Shown: positions 1-8,777 of the stretch, in pieces
Layout of the letters: every line of letters starts with the position of its first letter
How positions within the stretch are numbered: the first letter of the stretch is position 1
Assembly: GCA_903886975.1 (NCBI GenBank)
Contig: CAISOB010000090.1
Coordinates: 1-38,484, forward strand
Direction of reading: 5' to 3'
DNA: 38,484 bases
Source: an uncultured beta proteobacterium
GTDB lineage: Bacteria; Pseudomonadota; Gammaproteobacteria; Burkholderiales; Rhodocyclaceae
Translations under genes and position numbers: made by a program
The notes under the pieces: model-generated
Databases searched by the model: none
What the model saw: the letters and a program-made list of their open reading frames with translations, nothing else
What the model was told of the DNA's origin: nothing

Positions 1-1323
1 CTCGCTCATCATCTTGACCATGTTGTTCAAGTTGTTCTTGATGACGTTGTACTGGCCCTTGTACTCGGTGGTGATCACCGGCGGGATGATGCCCTTGGCC
101 ACCTTGTCGACGTAGTCGGCGGTGACGTTCATCGGGTTGACGATATTGGTGATCGCCGAATTGACGCCGGTGACCAGCTGGTTCCAGCCGCCGACGAAGA
201 GATCGGCGTTGGCGCGCTTGTCGAGTTCGCCGTCGGCCGCGCCCTTGATGATGATGTCGGTCTGCGCAAGCAGTTCGCTCATCATCTTGACCATGTTGTT
301 GAGATTGGTCTTGATGACGTTGAAGTCGCCGTTGTAGTTGTCGGTGATCACCGGCGGTATGACGCCCTTGGAGATATCGTCAACGTACTTGGCGGTGACG
401 TTGAGCGGGCCGATGACCGCGTCGAGAGTCTCATTGACGCCCTTGACGATGACCTGGTAGTCGCCCTGGTGCTTGCTCGCATCGGCGCGCGTCGCGAGCT
501 TGCCGGCGACCGCGGCCTGGGTAAGCAAAGTGGCATCGGCGGTCATCGCCTGCACGGCCTGCTGGACCGCGGTAACGGCACGCGCCATTTCGCCGACCTC
601 GTCGCGCGAATCGCTTACCAGCTTGAAGTTGAAATCGCCGGCGGCCATCTTCTTGGCCGTGTCGACGACCGTATTGACCGGACCGGTGATGCCGCGGGTG
701 ATAAACCAGGCGAACAGCAATGTAAGGAGTACGGCCGCGGCGCCGAGACCCGCGATCAATTTCTCGGTCGAATCGGCCATCGCGTCAGCCTGCTTGCCAA
801 CTCTTTCGACTTCGGCGTTCTGAAAATCGCTGAGCGCGACAATTCTTGCAACGTATTCGGTTTGCGCCTTGCGCAAATCACCCTGCATCAGCGTTACCAC
901 CTCGGCCTTCTTTTCGAGCTTGATCAACTCGATAGTCTTGTCCAGATGCACGGCATAGGCCGCGCGGGCGATGGTCACGCCCTTGAGCAGTTCCTTGCCC
1001 TTTTCGCTGGAAATGGATTTCTCCAGTTTCTGCAGATTTTCAGTGACGATCTTCCGTTGCTCGGCAAGATCGCTCAGCGATTTCTGCTGTTCGGCACCCG
1101 TATAGATAAAGGCATTGCGCAATTGCCGCGCCGAATTGGCGAAGGCCTCGGTCGCATCATTCGCCTGCACGGTCTTGGGAAACTTGTCATTGACCAGCAG
1201 CATGATCTCGTCATTGAGGCTGCCGAGCCGCATATAGCTGACGCTGGCAATGACAATCAAAAAAGCCAGGGTGGCGGCAAATCCTATCCCCAGACGAACG
1301 CCAATTTTCAGATTCTTGAACAT
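1..1323 (-). CDS. Methyl-accepting chemotaxis protein, C-terminus beyond the left edge
   Basis: The first 441 codons of a membrane chemoreceptor are visible. The reading frame stays open from the ATG at 1323 to the window edge. Residues about 8-28 form a first membrane segment, followed by a roughly 160-residue helical periplasmic region rich in Glu, Lys and Gln that fits a four-helix-bundle MCP sensor. A second membrane segment lies near residues 188-212 and ends in a HAMP-like ITRGITGPV stretch. After it come at least two copies of a 91-residue cytoplasmic unit (about 290-350 and 381-441) containing KG(V/I)IPPVIT and NNMVKMMSE. The conserved signalling hairpin would lie to the left of the window and is not seen. 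The gene starts 3 nt after the cheA stop, so it is the distal gene of the cheY-cheA unit. The ligand is unknown. MCP identity is inferred from architecture and neighbours. Confidence 0.8.
   Translation of the reverse strand, partial: MFKNLKIGVRLGIGFAATLAFLIVIASVSYMRLGSLNDEIMLLVNDKFPKTVQANDATEAFANSARQLRNAFIYTGAEQQKSLSDLAEQRKIVTENLQKLEKSISSEKGKELLKGVTIARAAYAVHLDKTIELIKLEKKAEVVTLMQGDLRKAQTEYVARIVALSDFQNAEVERVGKQADAMADSTEKLIAGLGAAAVLLTLLFAWFITRGITGPVNTVVDTAKKMAAGDFNFKLVSDSRDEVGEMARAVTAVQQAVQAMTADATLLTQAAVAGKLATRADASKHQGDYQVIVKGVNETLDAVIGPLNVTAKYVDDISKGVIPPVITDNYNGDFNVIKTNLNNMVKMMSELLAQTDIIIKGAADGELDKRANADLFVGGWNQLVTGVNSAITNIVNPMNVTADYVDKVAKGIIPPVITTEYKGQYNVIKNNLNNMVKMMSE
3..455 (-). repeat. Tandem 273-bp in-frame coding repeat in the MCP gene
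   Basis: Two blocks, 3-182 and 276-455, are the same sequence with scattered substitutions, offset by exactly 273 bp (91 codons). Both encode the KG-IPPVIT ... NVIK-NLNNMVKMMSE segment. More copies may continue past the left edge. This is protein-level duplication of a HAMP-like cytoplasmic unit and not a mobile repeat. Confidence 0.8.
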
Positions 1324-1326
1324 GAT

Positions 1327-3552
1327 CTACCTCCCGGATTGAACTGCTGATAAATTGCTTGCAAGTGCAGTCGAAGCTGGCGCGTGCCTGTTCGGCAACA
1401 GGCGCGCCTCCTCGCTGCGGGTAACGATGTTGACCAGCGCGGCGACGTCGAGAATCAGCGCCACCTCGCCGCTGCCGAGGATGGTCGAGCCGCCGATGCC
1501 GCGCAGGTTGGCGAACATCCGCCCGAGCGGCTTGATGACCGTCTGGAATTCGCCCATCAACTGGTCGACGACGATGCCGGCGCGGCGCCCGGCGAACTGC
1601 ACGACGACGATGCTCTCGCGCGCCGGCGCATGGCCTTCGCTCTCGAAGAGTTCGCGCAGGCGGACGAAAGGCAGCGCCTCGCCGCGCAGATTGAGAAAAT
1701 CGCGATCGCCGGAGAGATTCTTGTGCTCGATGCACTCGACGACCGAATCGAGCGGAATCACGTACGACGATTTCCCGACGCCGACCAGGAAACCGTCGAT
1801 GATGGCCAGGGTCAGCGGCAGGCGGATGGTGAAGGTCGCGCCCTGGCCTTCGCTCGAGGCCACTTCGACGGTGCCGCGCAGCCCGAGGATATTGCGCCGC
1901 ACGACGTCCATGCCGACGCCGCGCCCCGACAGGTTGGAAACCTTGTCGACGGTCGAGAAGCCCGGCTCGAAGATCAGGTTGTTGATTTCCTTGTCGGAGA
2001 GCGTGTCGCCCGCGCCGATCAGCTCGCGCTCGATGGCCTTGGCGCGGATCTTGTCGCGATTGAGTCCGCCGCCGTCGTCGGCGACCTCGATGACGATGAT
2101 GCCGGAGTCGTGGTAGGCGTTGAGCGAAACGCGGCCGCAGGCCGGCTTGCCGCGCGCCAGGCGCAGGGCGGCCGGTTCGATGCCGTGGTCGAGCGAGTTG
2201 CGCACGAGGTGCATCAGGGGGTCGCCGATTTTCTCGACCACCGTCTTGTCGAGTTCGGTCTCGGCGCCGCTGATAACGAGTTCGATTTCCTTGCCGAGGT
2301 CCTTGGACACATCGCGCACGACGCGGTTGAAACGCGTGAAGGTATCGCCGATCTGCACCATTCGCAGTTGCAGCGCCGAATCGCGGATGCTTTCGACGAG
2401 CCGCGAGAGGACCGAGGTGGTCTCGACGAGTTCGCTCTGCCGGCTCTTGATCGCCAGCATATTGGCCGAAGCGCCGGCGATCACCAGTTCGCCGACCAGA
2501 TCGATGAGCTGGTCGAGCTTGTCGGCGTGCACGCGCACGAGCTGCGAATCGCGCGCCTTCTTGTCGCCGACCTGCGCCTGCTTGGCGACCGCGGCGTCGA
2601 CGATCTCCTTATGCACGACCTTGTTGCCGATCAGAATCTCGCCGAGCGGCGCCAATGGCTCAGCGGCGTCGGCGCTCGCTGCAAGTACATTCTGGGCGAG
2701 CAGGCCGTGATCGACTTCAGCCTGCGTCAGGGCGCCGCAGCGCACCAGCATTTCACCGAGGCGCATGCTGTCTTCCGGCAGTTCCTTGATGAGCTGCAGA
2801 TAGTCGGCGACCTTGCTGTGCGGCGGCAAGATGCGCAATTCGCATTCGTCACGGACGAAATCGAAGACCTTTTCGATGTCGGCTTTGCTCGCCTTGGTCT
2901 GCAGGCGGATTTCAAAACCGAGGTAGCACGATTCGGGATCCATTTCCTCGGCGGCCGGAATGGCGTCGGCGATCGTCTCGATGCCGATGATCTCGCCGAG
3001 GCTCGCCAGGTAACGGATGAAGGACAGCGAGTCCATGCCGCCGCGCAGCAGATTGCGGCCAAAGCGCACCGAGATGTGCCAGCTGTCGGTGGTGACCACG
3101 CCGCCGCCCGGGGACTCGACTTCATCGTCGCTGTCGACCAGGGCCAAGCTGGCCTGGCCGGCCTCGCCGGCGAGATTCGCCCGCACCCGTTCGCTCAGCG
3201 CATCGCCGCGCGCGGCGAGATCGGCGTCGGGTTCGGGCGACTGCGCGGCCAGCACGTCGACGAGCCGCCCCATATGATCACAGCATTCAAGCAGCAGCGT
3301 CGCGAGTGCGCCGCTCACCGCAAGCTTGCCGTTGCGCAGCACGTCGAGCAGATTTTCGACGCCGTGGGTAAAGGCCTCGATGAAATGGCATTCGACGACG
3401 CCCGAGCCGCCCTTGATCGTATGCGCCGCACGGAATATCGCGTTGATGTTGTCGGCGTCGTCGGGCTCCTGCTCGAGGCGCAGCAGGCCCGCTTCCATCT
3501 CGGCGAGTTGTTCGCGGCTTTCCTGGATATATACGCTGGTCAGTTCGTCCAT
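1327..3552 (-). CDS. cheA: Chemotaxis histidine kinase CheA
   Basis: CheA is the cytoplasmic kinase that takes signals from receptors and passes phosphate to CheY. The protein is 741 aa. An HPt domain at the N-terminus carries the phospho-acceptor in AHTIKGGSG (His44). A middle domain at about residues 160-270 contains DSWHISVRFGRN and SFIRYLASLGE. Dimerisation helices follow, then an HATPase with the N-box HLVRNSLDHGIEP and the glycine-rich DDGGGLNRDKI, and a CheW-like domain at the C-terminus. I chose the ATG at 3552 (MDELTSV) because it is preceded by a GGGAAGAAGA ribosome site and begins directly with HPt sequence; the open frame extends 42 codons further upstream without domain support. 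It lies 16 nt after the STAS gene and 3 nt before the MCP gene. No cheW or cheB is visible in the window. Confidence 0.96.
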   Translation of the reverse strand: MDELTSVYIQESREQLAEMEAGLLRLEQEPDDADNINAIFRAAHTIKGGSGVVECHFIEAFTHGVENLLDVLRNGKLAVSGALATLLLECCDHMGRLVDVLAAQSPEPDADLAARGDALSERVRANLAGEAGQASLALVDSDDEVESPGGGVVTTDSWHISVRFGRNLLRGGMDSLSFIRYLASLGEIIGIETIADAIPAAEEMDPESCYLGFEIRLQTKASKADIEKVFDFVRDECELRILPPHSKVADYLQLIKELPEDSMRLGEMLVRCGALTQAEVDHGLLAQNVLAASADAAEPLAPLGEILIGNKVVHKEIVDAAVAKQAQVGDKKARDSQLVRVHADKLDQLIDLVGELVIAGASANMLAIKSRQSELVETTSVLSRLVESIRDSALQLRMVQIGDTFTRFNRVVRDVSKDLGKEIELVISGAETELDKTVVEKIGDPLMHLVRNSLDHGIEPAALRLARGKPACGRVSLNAYHDSGIIVIEVADDGGGLNRDKIRAKAIERELIGAGDTLSDKEINNLIFEPGFSTVDKVSNLSGRGVGMDVVRRNILGLRGTVEVASSEGQGATFTIRLPLTLAIIDGFLVGVGKSSYVIPLDSVVECIEHKNLSGDRDFLNLRGEALPFVRLRELFESEGHAPARESIVVVQFAGRRAGIVVDQLMGEFQTVIKPLGRMFANLRGIGGSTILGSGEVALILDVAALVNIVTRSEEARLLPNRHAPASTALASNLSAVQSGR

Positions 3553-3568
3553 GATTCTTCTTCCCGTT

Positions 3569-3874
3569 TCACGCTGCGTCAGCCGCCGGATCAACCAGCG
3601 GATCGCCGAGCTCGGCGGCCAGGTTGCAAAATTCGATCGCCGAGCGCACGGCCTTGCTGTGCGCCACAATCGACACACGCTTGCCGGCCGCCCGCGCTTC
3701 CTTCTTGAGCAGAATCAGCAATTGCAACCCGGCGGTGTCGATCTCGCTGACCTGCGCGAGATCGAGTTTGAGGTCGCCGGCAGCGGCGAGCCCCGCGAGC
3801 AGGGTCTTCTTCTGCTCGACGGCGTGGTAAATGGTCAGATCGTCGCTCAGCGTGAGCTTGTGGCTGCGTGTCAT
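3569..3874 (-). CDS. STAS-domain protein, anti-sigma factor antagonist-like
   Basis: This 101-aa protein is a single STAS domain. The conserved loop reads EIDTAGLQLL. In SpoIIAA-type antagonists the residue after Asp is a phosphorylatable Ser; here it is Thr47, which could still accept phosphate. STAS proteins of this size are regular members of betaproteobacterial che operons, next to cheA, but their partner there is not generally known. The gene sits between the second MCP (9 nt) and cheA (16 nt) in the same direction. No partner anti-sigma kinase is visible in the window, so its target is unknown; CheA or the MCP are candidates by position only. Confidence 0.85.
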   Translation of the reverse strand: MTRSHKLTLSDDLTIYHAVEQKKTLLAGLAAAGDLKLDLAQVSEIDTAGLQLLILLKKEARAAGKRVSIVAHSKAVRSAIEFCNLAAELGDPLVDPAADAA

Positions 3875-3883
3875 TGAATGCTC

Positions 3884-5194
3884 CTAGAACAATTCGGCTT
3901 TGTGCTTGGTCGCTGCTGCGGCGGGCCGCGCCGGCCGGCCGGCGGCTGAAAGCGACCGATCGTGGGTTTCGCGCTGATGGTCCATGACGTAGGAGGCATA
4001 CAGCGAATCGAATTGGCCTTTGAGCGGTTTGATCTGCGGATCGGCGCTCGCGTAATCGTCGGAATTTTGCAGGACGCCGGCCACCGTCCGGGTGTGCGCG
4101 TCGATCGACTCGATACCGGCGATGACCTGCGCCACCTGCTGCCGGACGATGTCCTGGAACTGCACGCTGGCCAGCGTTTCGATGAACATCTCGCCGAGCC
4201 TCGCGCTGCTCGCGCTGATCCGGTCGAGCGTTTCCTTCTCGCGGTTCGCGAGCCGGTCGTAGCTTAAGCCCAGGGTCGCCAGCCGCTCGGTAAAGGCTTC
4301 AAGCGTCCGGCGTTCGTCTTCGATATGCGAATTGAGGAGTTTCGCCTTGAAGCTGTTGTCGATGATCTGGCTGACCGCAAGCATGCCTTCGTCGATTTTC
4401 TTGACCGCAATTTCGGTCGCCAGCGAAAGCTTGCGCACCTCGTCGGCGACGACGGCAAATCCCCTGCCGGCCTCGCCGGCGCGCGCCGCTTCGATGGCCG
4501 CATTGAGCGCGAGCAGATTGGTCTGCCCGGCGATATGGCGGATGAGTTCGACCTGCGTCTGCAGCGCGCGGGTCTTTTCGACTACCTCGGCATTGCTCTT
4601 GGCATCGCTCGCCGATTCGCTCATGCGCGCCTGGATGAAGGTCGCGAGTTGTGCGATCAGCACCTGATTGCCTGCGACCTGGGCTTCCGAATCGGCGATG
4701 CCGCCGGCCGTTTCGCTGCTCGCCGCGCCGACGAATTGCTGCAGCCCGGTCACCTCCTCGTCGATCGTCTGCAGGCGGGCGATGATTTCGCCGGCGGCCT
4801 TTTCGGTCTGCTCGCTGACGCTGCGCAGGTGATTGACGAGGACGCCGTTAAAAGGGGCTATTTCCCGCAGTTCGGGCAGGGCGATGCGCTTGCATATTTT
4901 GTTAGCCGGACAGAACGGCCGGGGGTCGTTCACCGTCTCCTCCACGCCGAAGAAAGCATCGCGGTAAAAGACCAATGACAAGCTGCGCTGCACGGCGATG
5001 AAGAACACCAGGATGCACAGCGCGACCGCGGTGTCAGTCAGGCGGTTGCCGAGGCCCACGGCCGGCGCGAAACTGTCGTGATACCAGTCATGCAGCAGGA
5101 AGACGAGCAGCGTGATCAGCACAGCGGCGCTCAGGGCGACGAGCAGCAGACGCCGGGTCAATTGGCCGGGCCGAAGATTCTTCGCTGAGCTCAT
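3884..5194 (-). CDS. Methyl-accepting chemotaxis protein
   Basis: This is a 436-aa receptor with two closely spaced N-terminal membrane segments (about 16-35 and 47-65) and practically no periplasmic domain. It probably senses a cytoplasmic or membrane state and not an external ligand. A linker contains two cysteines in FCPANKIC (near residues 94-101), which might bind a metal or respond to redox; this is inference. The signalling hairpin tip [20 protein letters not shown] is followed by [17 protein letters not shown], the most conserved part of MCPs and the CheA/CheW contact. The rest of the C-terminal half is predicted helix. The gene lies 10 nt after cheY and 9 nt before the STAS gene, so it belongs to the cheY-cheA unit. 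Confidence 0.93.
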   Translation of the reverse strand: MSSAKNLRPGQLTRRLLLVALSAAVLITLLVFLLHDWYHDSFAPAVGLGNRLTDTAVALCILVFFIAVQRSLSLVFYRDAFFGVEETVNDPRPFCPANKICKRIALPELREIAPFNGVLVNHLRSVSEQTEKAAGEIIARLQTIDEEVTGLQQFVGAASSETAGGIADSEAQVAGNQVLIAQLATFIQARMSESASDAKSNAEVVEKTRALQTQVELIRHIAGQTNLLALNAAIEAARAGEAGRGFAVVADEVRKLSLATEIAVKKIDEGMLAVSQIIDNSFKAKLLNSHIEDERRTLEAFTERLATLGLSYDRLANREKETLDRISASSARLGEMFIETLASVQFQDIVRQQVAQVIAGIESIDAHTRTVAGVLQNSDDYASADPQIKPLKGQFDSLYASYVMDHQRETHDRSLSAAGRPARPAAAATKHKAELF

Positions 5195-5204
5195 CGGCCA
5201 GCGC

Positions 5205-5570
5205 TTACTTGAGGACCAGCTTGATGGTGTTGAGCAGTTCGTCGGCCGTTGCCGGCTTGACGATCCACCCCGACGCGCCGGCGGCCTTGGCTTCCATCTT
5301 TCGCGCCTGCTGCGATTCGGTGGTCAGAAAGAGGATCGGCACGAATTTGTACGCCGGCAGTTTGCGCACTTCGGTGATCAATTCGATACCGTTCATTCCC
5401 GGCATGTTGAGGTCGGTGATCAGCAGATCGATCTTGACGCCGGCGTTGAATTTGCCCATCGCCAGTTCGGCGTTGGCGGCCTTCTCGACCGTATAGCCGG
5501 CTTTGCCCAGAATGCTCGAAATGCTCAGCAGAATGGTCGCTGAATCGTCGACCAGCATGATTGTGCTCAA
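5205..5570 (-). CDS. cheY: Single-domain response regulator CheY
   Basis: This is a stand-alone receiver domain that carries phosphate from CheA to the flagellar switch or another target. It shows the acidic pair Asp8-Asp9 in MLVDDSAT, the phospho-acceptor Asp53 in ITDLNMPG, the conserved Thr in FLTTES and the Lys in IVKPA. I set the start at the TTG at 5570. It has AGGAG 7 nt upstream and gives a 121-aa protein, the usual size; an in-frame ATG four codons later (5558) is the alternative. The frame stays open further upstream but overlaps the regulatory element at 5619-5668. It is the first gene of the cheY-MCP-STAS-cheA-MCP unit. Confidence 0.93.
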   Translation of the reverse strand: MSTIMLVDDSATILLSISSILGKAGYTVEKAANAELAMGKFNAGVKIDLLITDLNMPGMNGIELITEVRKLPAYKFVPILFLTTESQQARKMEAKAAGASGWIVKPATADELLNTIKLVLK

Positions 5571-5618
5571 AGCGCCGCTCCTTTCAAGAAGTGCGATCAT
5601 CGTCGCAGAGAAAGACTG

Positions 5619-5668
5619 ATTTGTGCATCCGTATCTACCGCAGGAATCGGCGGAAACTACGGAGTCGA
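5619..5668 (-). promoter_or_regulatory. 50-bp conserved element upstream of cheY (copy A)
   Basis: This segment aligns without gaps to 8901-8950, with about 40 of 50 bases identical. The best conserved parts are GCATCCGTA at one end, a central CGCAG...CGGCGG and TACGGAGT at the other end. The ends form an inverted TCCGTA/TACGGA pair. It ends 48 nt before the cheY start. Its position at the head of both che units suggests a shared promoter or operator. I could not fit it cleanly to sigma-28, sigma-54 or FlhDC consensus. Confidence 0.55.
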
Positions 5669-5711
5669 TTCGAAATAATTTGCCGCGTAACAAGGGCTGC
5701 ACCCAGACCGC

Positions 5712-6227
5712 TCACGCGCTCCTGACCCGCGCGTCGACGCCTTCCGGAAACGCCAGCCAGACATCCCCGTTCCAGATGTCGAAATGCAGCTTGCGCCGGC
5801 CGCTGCCGGCGACGTGTTCGGCGATCAGCGCGATATTGCGCGAGGCGAGCCACTCGTGCGCGTAAGCGATGTTGCGCGCGCCGATGTCCATGCCGCTGGC
5901 CTGGCCGGCCTTGAACATGTTGGCGCCGCCGAAGAGCTTGGCCTGGTAGGCCGAGGGCTGCGTTCCGGCCTGTTCGACATGCTGCAGGAAAAGCGCGAAG
6001 GCTTCGTCGGCGTAGCGTCCGTCGAGCGGCAGGTCCGCCGTGCGCTGGCGTTCGGTCATCATGAAGTGGCACATGCCGCCGATGCGCTGGCGCGGATGCC
6101 AGAGCGTGATCGACACGCACGAGCCGAGCAGGGTCGAAATGCGCGTGCGTCCCCCGCCGAAATGGAAATCGCCGGCGGCAAGAACGACGGTCTTGACCTC
6201 GGCGTCCGGGAGCGGCGGCGCTTTCAT
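5712..6227 (-). CDS. cheD: Chemoreceptor glutamine deamidase CheD (copy 1)
   Basis: CheD deamidates (and can hydrolyse methyl esters of) receptor glutamines, tuning MCP adaptation. The 171-aa protein shows the catalytic Cys37 in STLLGSCVSI and His54 in GGMCHFMM, plus the family segment KLFGGANMF. The ATG at 6227 overlaps the cheR stop by 4 nt (ATGA), which fixes the start and implies translational coupling to cheR. It is the last gene of the regulator-cheD-cheR-cheD unit; cheY begins 141 nt further on after its own upstream element. A second CheD lies on the other side of cheR. Confidence 0.94.
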   Translation of the reverse strand: MKAPPLPDAEVKTVVLAAGDFHFGGGRTRISTLLGSCVSITLWHPRQRIGGMCHFMMTERQRTADLPLDGRYADEAFALFLQHVEQAGTQPSAYQAKLFGGANMFKAGQASGMDIGARNIAYAHEWLASRNIALIAEHVAGSGRRKLHFDIWNGDVWLAFPEGVDARVRSA

Positions 6228-7033
6228 GCCTTGCGGTAAATCGTCGGGCGGATCGCGACGACGCGGTCGGTGATGCCGTTGAGCGTTTCCGAATGGCCGA
6301 TGATCAGATGGCCGCCGGCCTTCAGCCGCGGCAGCAGATTGTGCACCACCTTGGCTTTCGTTTCGAGGTCGAAGTAGATCATCACGTTGCGCAGGAAGAT
6401 GACGTCGAATTCGCCGATGTCGGCGGCGACCGGGTGCATCAGGTTGATCTGGCAGAAATGCGTGCGCTGGCGCAATTCGGGGACGATCAGCAAAGTGCCG
6501 GCATGCGCCCGCACGCCCTTGAGACAATACTTGCGCATGTAGCCCGGCGGAATGCCGTCGGTGCGCTCGAGCGAATAATGGCCGGCGACGGCTTTGGCCA
6601 GGACCTTGGTGCTGATGTCCGAGCCGACGACTTCCCACGCCGCGCCGGGCAGCGCTTCGGCGAGCGACATGGCGATCGAATAGGCTTCCTCGCCGCTCGA
6701 ACTCGCTGCGCTCCAGACACGCAGCGGCGACTGGCTGACGCGCTTGGCGATGACTTCATCGCGCAGAAAATCGAAGTGCTTGGGCTCGCGGAAGAAATAG
6801 GTTTCGTTGGTCGTCAATAGATCGACCATCGTCTGCAATTCTTCCGGATTCTCTTCCTTGGCCAGCATGCGGTAGTACTGGGTGAAGGTGGCAAAATCGT
6901 AGACTTTCAGGCGGCGCGTCAGGCGGCCGACCAGCAGTACCTTCTTGGCGTCGCTCAGGGCGATTCCGGCGATCTTGTAGATCAGGCGCTGGAACAGCGC
7001 GAACTCTTGGTCGGTGATGGTGGCTTCAATCAT
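6224..7033 (-). CDS. cheR: Chemotaxis protein methyltransferase CheR
   Basis: CheR transfers methyl groups from S-adenosylmethionine to receptor glutamates. At 269 aa it is full length. The N-terminal helical domain (about 1-75) is followed by TTNETYFFREPKHF, a hallmark of the family, then the SAM-binding WSAASSSGEEAYSIAM, the acidic GSDIS after beta-2, and FLRNVMIYFD. It lies 12 nt after cheD copy 2 and overlaps cheD copy 1 by 4 nt. The ribosome site before the ATG at 7033 is weak, which fits coupling to the upstream gene. Confidence 0.96.
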   Translation of the reverse strand: MIEATITDQEFALFQRLIYKIAGIALSDAKKVLLVGRLTRRLKVYDFATFTQYYRMLAKEENPEELQTMVDLLTTNETYFFREPKHFDFLRDEVIAKRVSQSPLRVWSAASSSGEEAYSIAMSLAEALPGAAWEVVGSDISTKVLAKAVAGHYSLERTDGIPPGYMRKYCLKGVRAHAGTLLIVPELRQRTHFCQINLMHPVAADIGEFDVIFLRNVMIYFDLETKAKVVHNLLPRLKAGGHLIIGHSETLNGITDRVVAIRPTIYRKA

Positions 7034-7045
7034 GGGCTGCGTTCA

Positions 7046-7639
7046 TCAGAAAAGTTCGATCTTGTTTTCGGCAGCCTTCGGCTTTTGCAGCAGCGTCGCG
7101 GCATAGGCGCGCTCTTCGCGGGCGATCACCGCGGCCGTTGCCATATTGGTCAGCAGGCGCTTGCAGAAGACTTCGCCGCTGAAGGGAAGAAACACCACCT
7201 TGCGCGACCACGGGCCGAGAAAGTCCGACGAGAGCAGCGCAATGCCTTCGCGGACGAGCCATTGCCTGGCGAATTCGGCGTTGCGCTGGCCGATGCTCGC
7301 CGCGCTGTCCTCGCTGTCGATGATCGTTCCGCCGCCGAAAGCCTTGGCCTGCAGCCGCGGCTTTTTCGCGCCCTTGACCAGCAAGGCGTTGAGCAAAGCC
7401 TCCATGGCGAAGTTTCCGGACAGCAGCGAGTCGACGTCGTCGTACTTGCCGCGCCGCATGTCGGGCAGCATGAAGTGGTTGATGCCGCCGATCTTGAGTT
7501 GCGGATCGAACAGGCAGACGGCGACGCACGACCCGAGCAGGGTCGCGAGCGGCTGCTCACTGTCGATCAGCCACGCGCCCGGGTGCACGTTGCGCGCGTA
7601 GCGTTCGATGTCTTTGGCCGGGAGCCCCGCGTAGTTCAA
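7046..7639 (-). CDS. cheD: Chemoreceptor glutamine deamidase CheD (copy 2)
   Basis: This is a second, divergent CheD of 197 aa. Cys38 in TLLGSCVAVC and His55 in GGINHFML are the catalytic pair, and KAFGGGTII matches the conserved region. It is about 25 residues longer at the C-terminus than copy 1. Sequence similarity to copy 1 is limited to the core motifs, so this looks like two old paralogues with distinct receptor targets and not a recent duplication. The gene begins 4 nt after the upstream response-regulator gene and ends 12 nt before cheR. Confidence 0.93.
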   Translation of the reverse strand: MNYAGLPAKDIERYARNVHPGAWLIDSEQPLATLLGSCVAVCLFDPQLKIGGINHFMLPDMRRGKYDDVDSLLSGNFAMEALLNALLVKGAKKPRLQAKAFGGGTIIDSEDSAASIGQRNAEFARQWLVREGIALLSSDFLGPWSRKVVFLPFSGEVFCKRLLTNMATAAVIAREERAYAATLLQKPKAAENKIELF

Positions 7640-7643
7640 TTGA

Positions 7644-8777
7644 TTACGCGTCGGAATTGCGCAGCTGTGCGAGCCTGTCGTTAAGGCGTTGCAGGGTGAG
7701 CTGCGTCTGCTCGCCGCGACCGAGGATCTCGACCATCCGGCCGAGGAAATCGCCGACCATGTCCTGCAGCGACTGTTCCTGGTTTTCGGTGAGCCCCATT
7801 CCGACGAAGGCGTTGAGCAGCGTTTCCTGAAAGTTCACGATCAGCTGCGAACTGATCGCGCTCTGGTCCTGCTGGGCTTCACGCAATTCCATGATGGTGT
7901 CGCCGACGCTCTCCAGCGCGGCGATGATGCCGGCCTGCGCGCGCCGGCTCGCCTCTTCGGCCTGCAGCGCCTTGAGGCGCGAGTCGGCGCCTTGCGCGGC
8001 GACCGCCAGGTTGTCGCGCAGGCGGCCGCAAAAATCGGCGTTCTCGAGCGGCAGGTTATTGACCATCAAGGTCACCCGGTCGAAGTTGTGCACGCTGCGC
8101 CGGCGGAACTCGAAAACGCGCCCGTGATTGCGCAGGTGCTCGATGACCGAGACTTCGAGCGGCAGGTTGCTGCCGGCGGCGCTCTGCGTTTGCGCCGCGC
8201 TGCCCACCCGCGTCTGCACGACGCCTTCGAGACCGTAGCGGCGCAGCAGTTCGAGCAGCTCCGCGGCTATTTCCGCTGCGCTTTCCAGGGCGATCAGCTT
8301 GCTCATGAACTGCAGCAGGATGCCGGTCTCGTCCATGCTGGCCATGACCAGCGAGGACAGCATTTCCGCGTCGGCAATCTGTTCGGCGAGGCTGCGCTGG
8401 CCGCGCACCGTGGTTTGCGCCACCAGCAGCTTGCGAAGCAATTCTTCGGGCTCGAAAGGCTTGACGATGAAGTCCTGGCCGCCGGCGTCGTAGCCCTTGA
8501 TGCGTTCTTCGATGGTGTCGCAGCCGGAGACGAAGATCACCGGCGTATTCTTCAAGGCGGCATCGCTCCTGATCGCGCGGCACAGAGCGAAGCCGTTCAT
8601 TGCGGGCAAATTGACGTCGAGAAGGAAGAGGTCGGGCTTTTCCGATTGCAGTTGCTGCAGGCAGTCTTCAGCGCTGGGATAGAGCTGCAGTTGGCAATCG
8701 GGCTCAAGAATCGCCTGCATGACGCCAAGGACGACCGGATCGTCATCGACTGCAAAGACTTTGAAAAGCTGGTTCAT
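7644..8777 (-). CDS. Response regulator with a long uncharacterised C-terminal region
   Basis: The 377-aa protein begins with a CheY-like receiver: acidic residues in FAVDDDPVV, phospho-acceptor Asp54 in LLDVNLPAMNG, and the switch Lys in IVKPFEPEE. The remaining 250 residues are not a DNA-binding, GGDEF or HD-GYP domain that I recognise. They contain a segment that could be a degenerate GAF-like fold (about 145-260) and then a long helical C-terminus (about 265-377) rich in Glu, Gln and Leu, formally reminiscent of CheZ-like helices but without a clear motif. I chose the ATG at 8777, which follows GGGGA; an in-frame ATG further upstream lacks a good ribosome site. It is the first gene of its che unit. 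An adaptor or phosphatase role is possible. Confidence 0.75.
   Translation of the reverse strand: MNQLFKVFAVDDDPVVLGVMQAILEPDCQLQLYPSAEDCLQQLQSEKPDLFLLDVNLPAMNGFALCRAIRSDAALKNTPVIFVSGCDTIEERIKGYDAGGQDFIVKPFEPEELLRKLLVAQTTVRGQRSLAEQIADAEMLSSLVMASMDETGILLQFMSKLIALESAAEIAAELLELLRRYGLEGVVQTRVGSAAQTQSAAGSNLPLEVSVIEHLRNHGRVFEFRRRSVHNFDRVTLMVNNLPLENADFCGRLRDNLAVAAQGADSRLKALQAEEASRRAQAGIIAALESVGDTIMELREAQQDQSAISSQLIVNFQETLLNAFVGMGLTENQEQSLQDMVGDFLGRMVEILGRGEQTQLTLQRLNDRLAQLRNSDA

Noticed and set aside
1384..3708. Long open frame of 774 codons on the plus strand opposite cheA
   Set aside because: It is the antisense shadow of cheA in GC-rich DNA; its composition is rich in Asp, Arg, Ala and Gly and has no domain, while the minus strand encodes a complete CheA.
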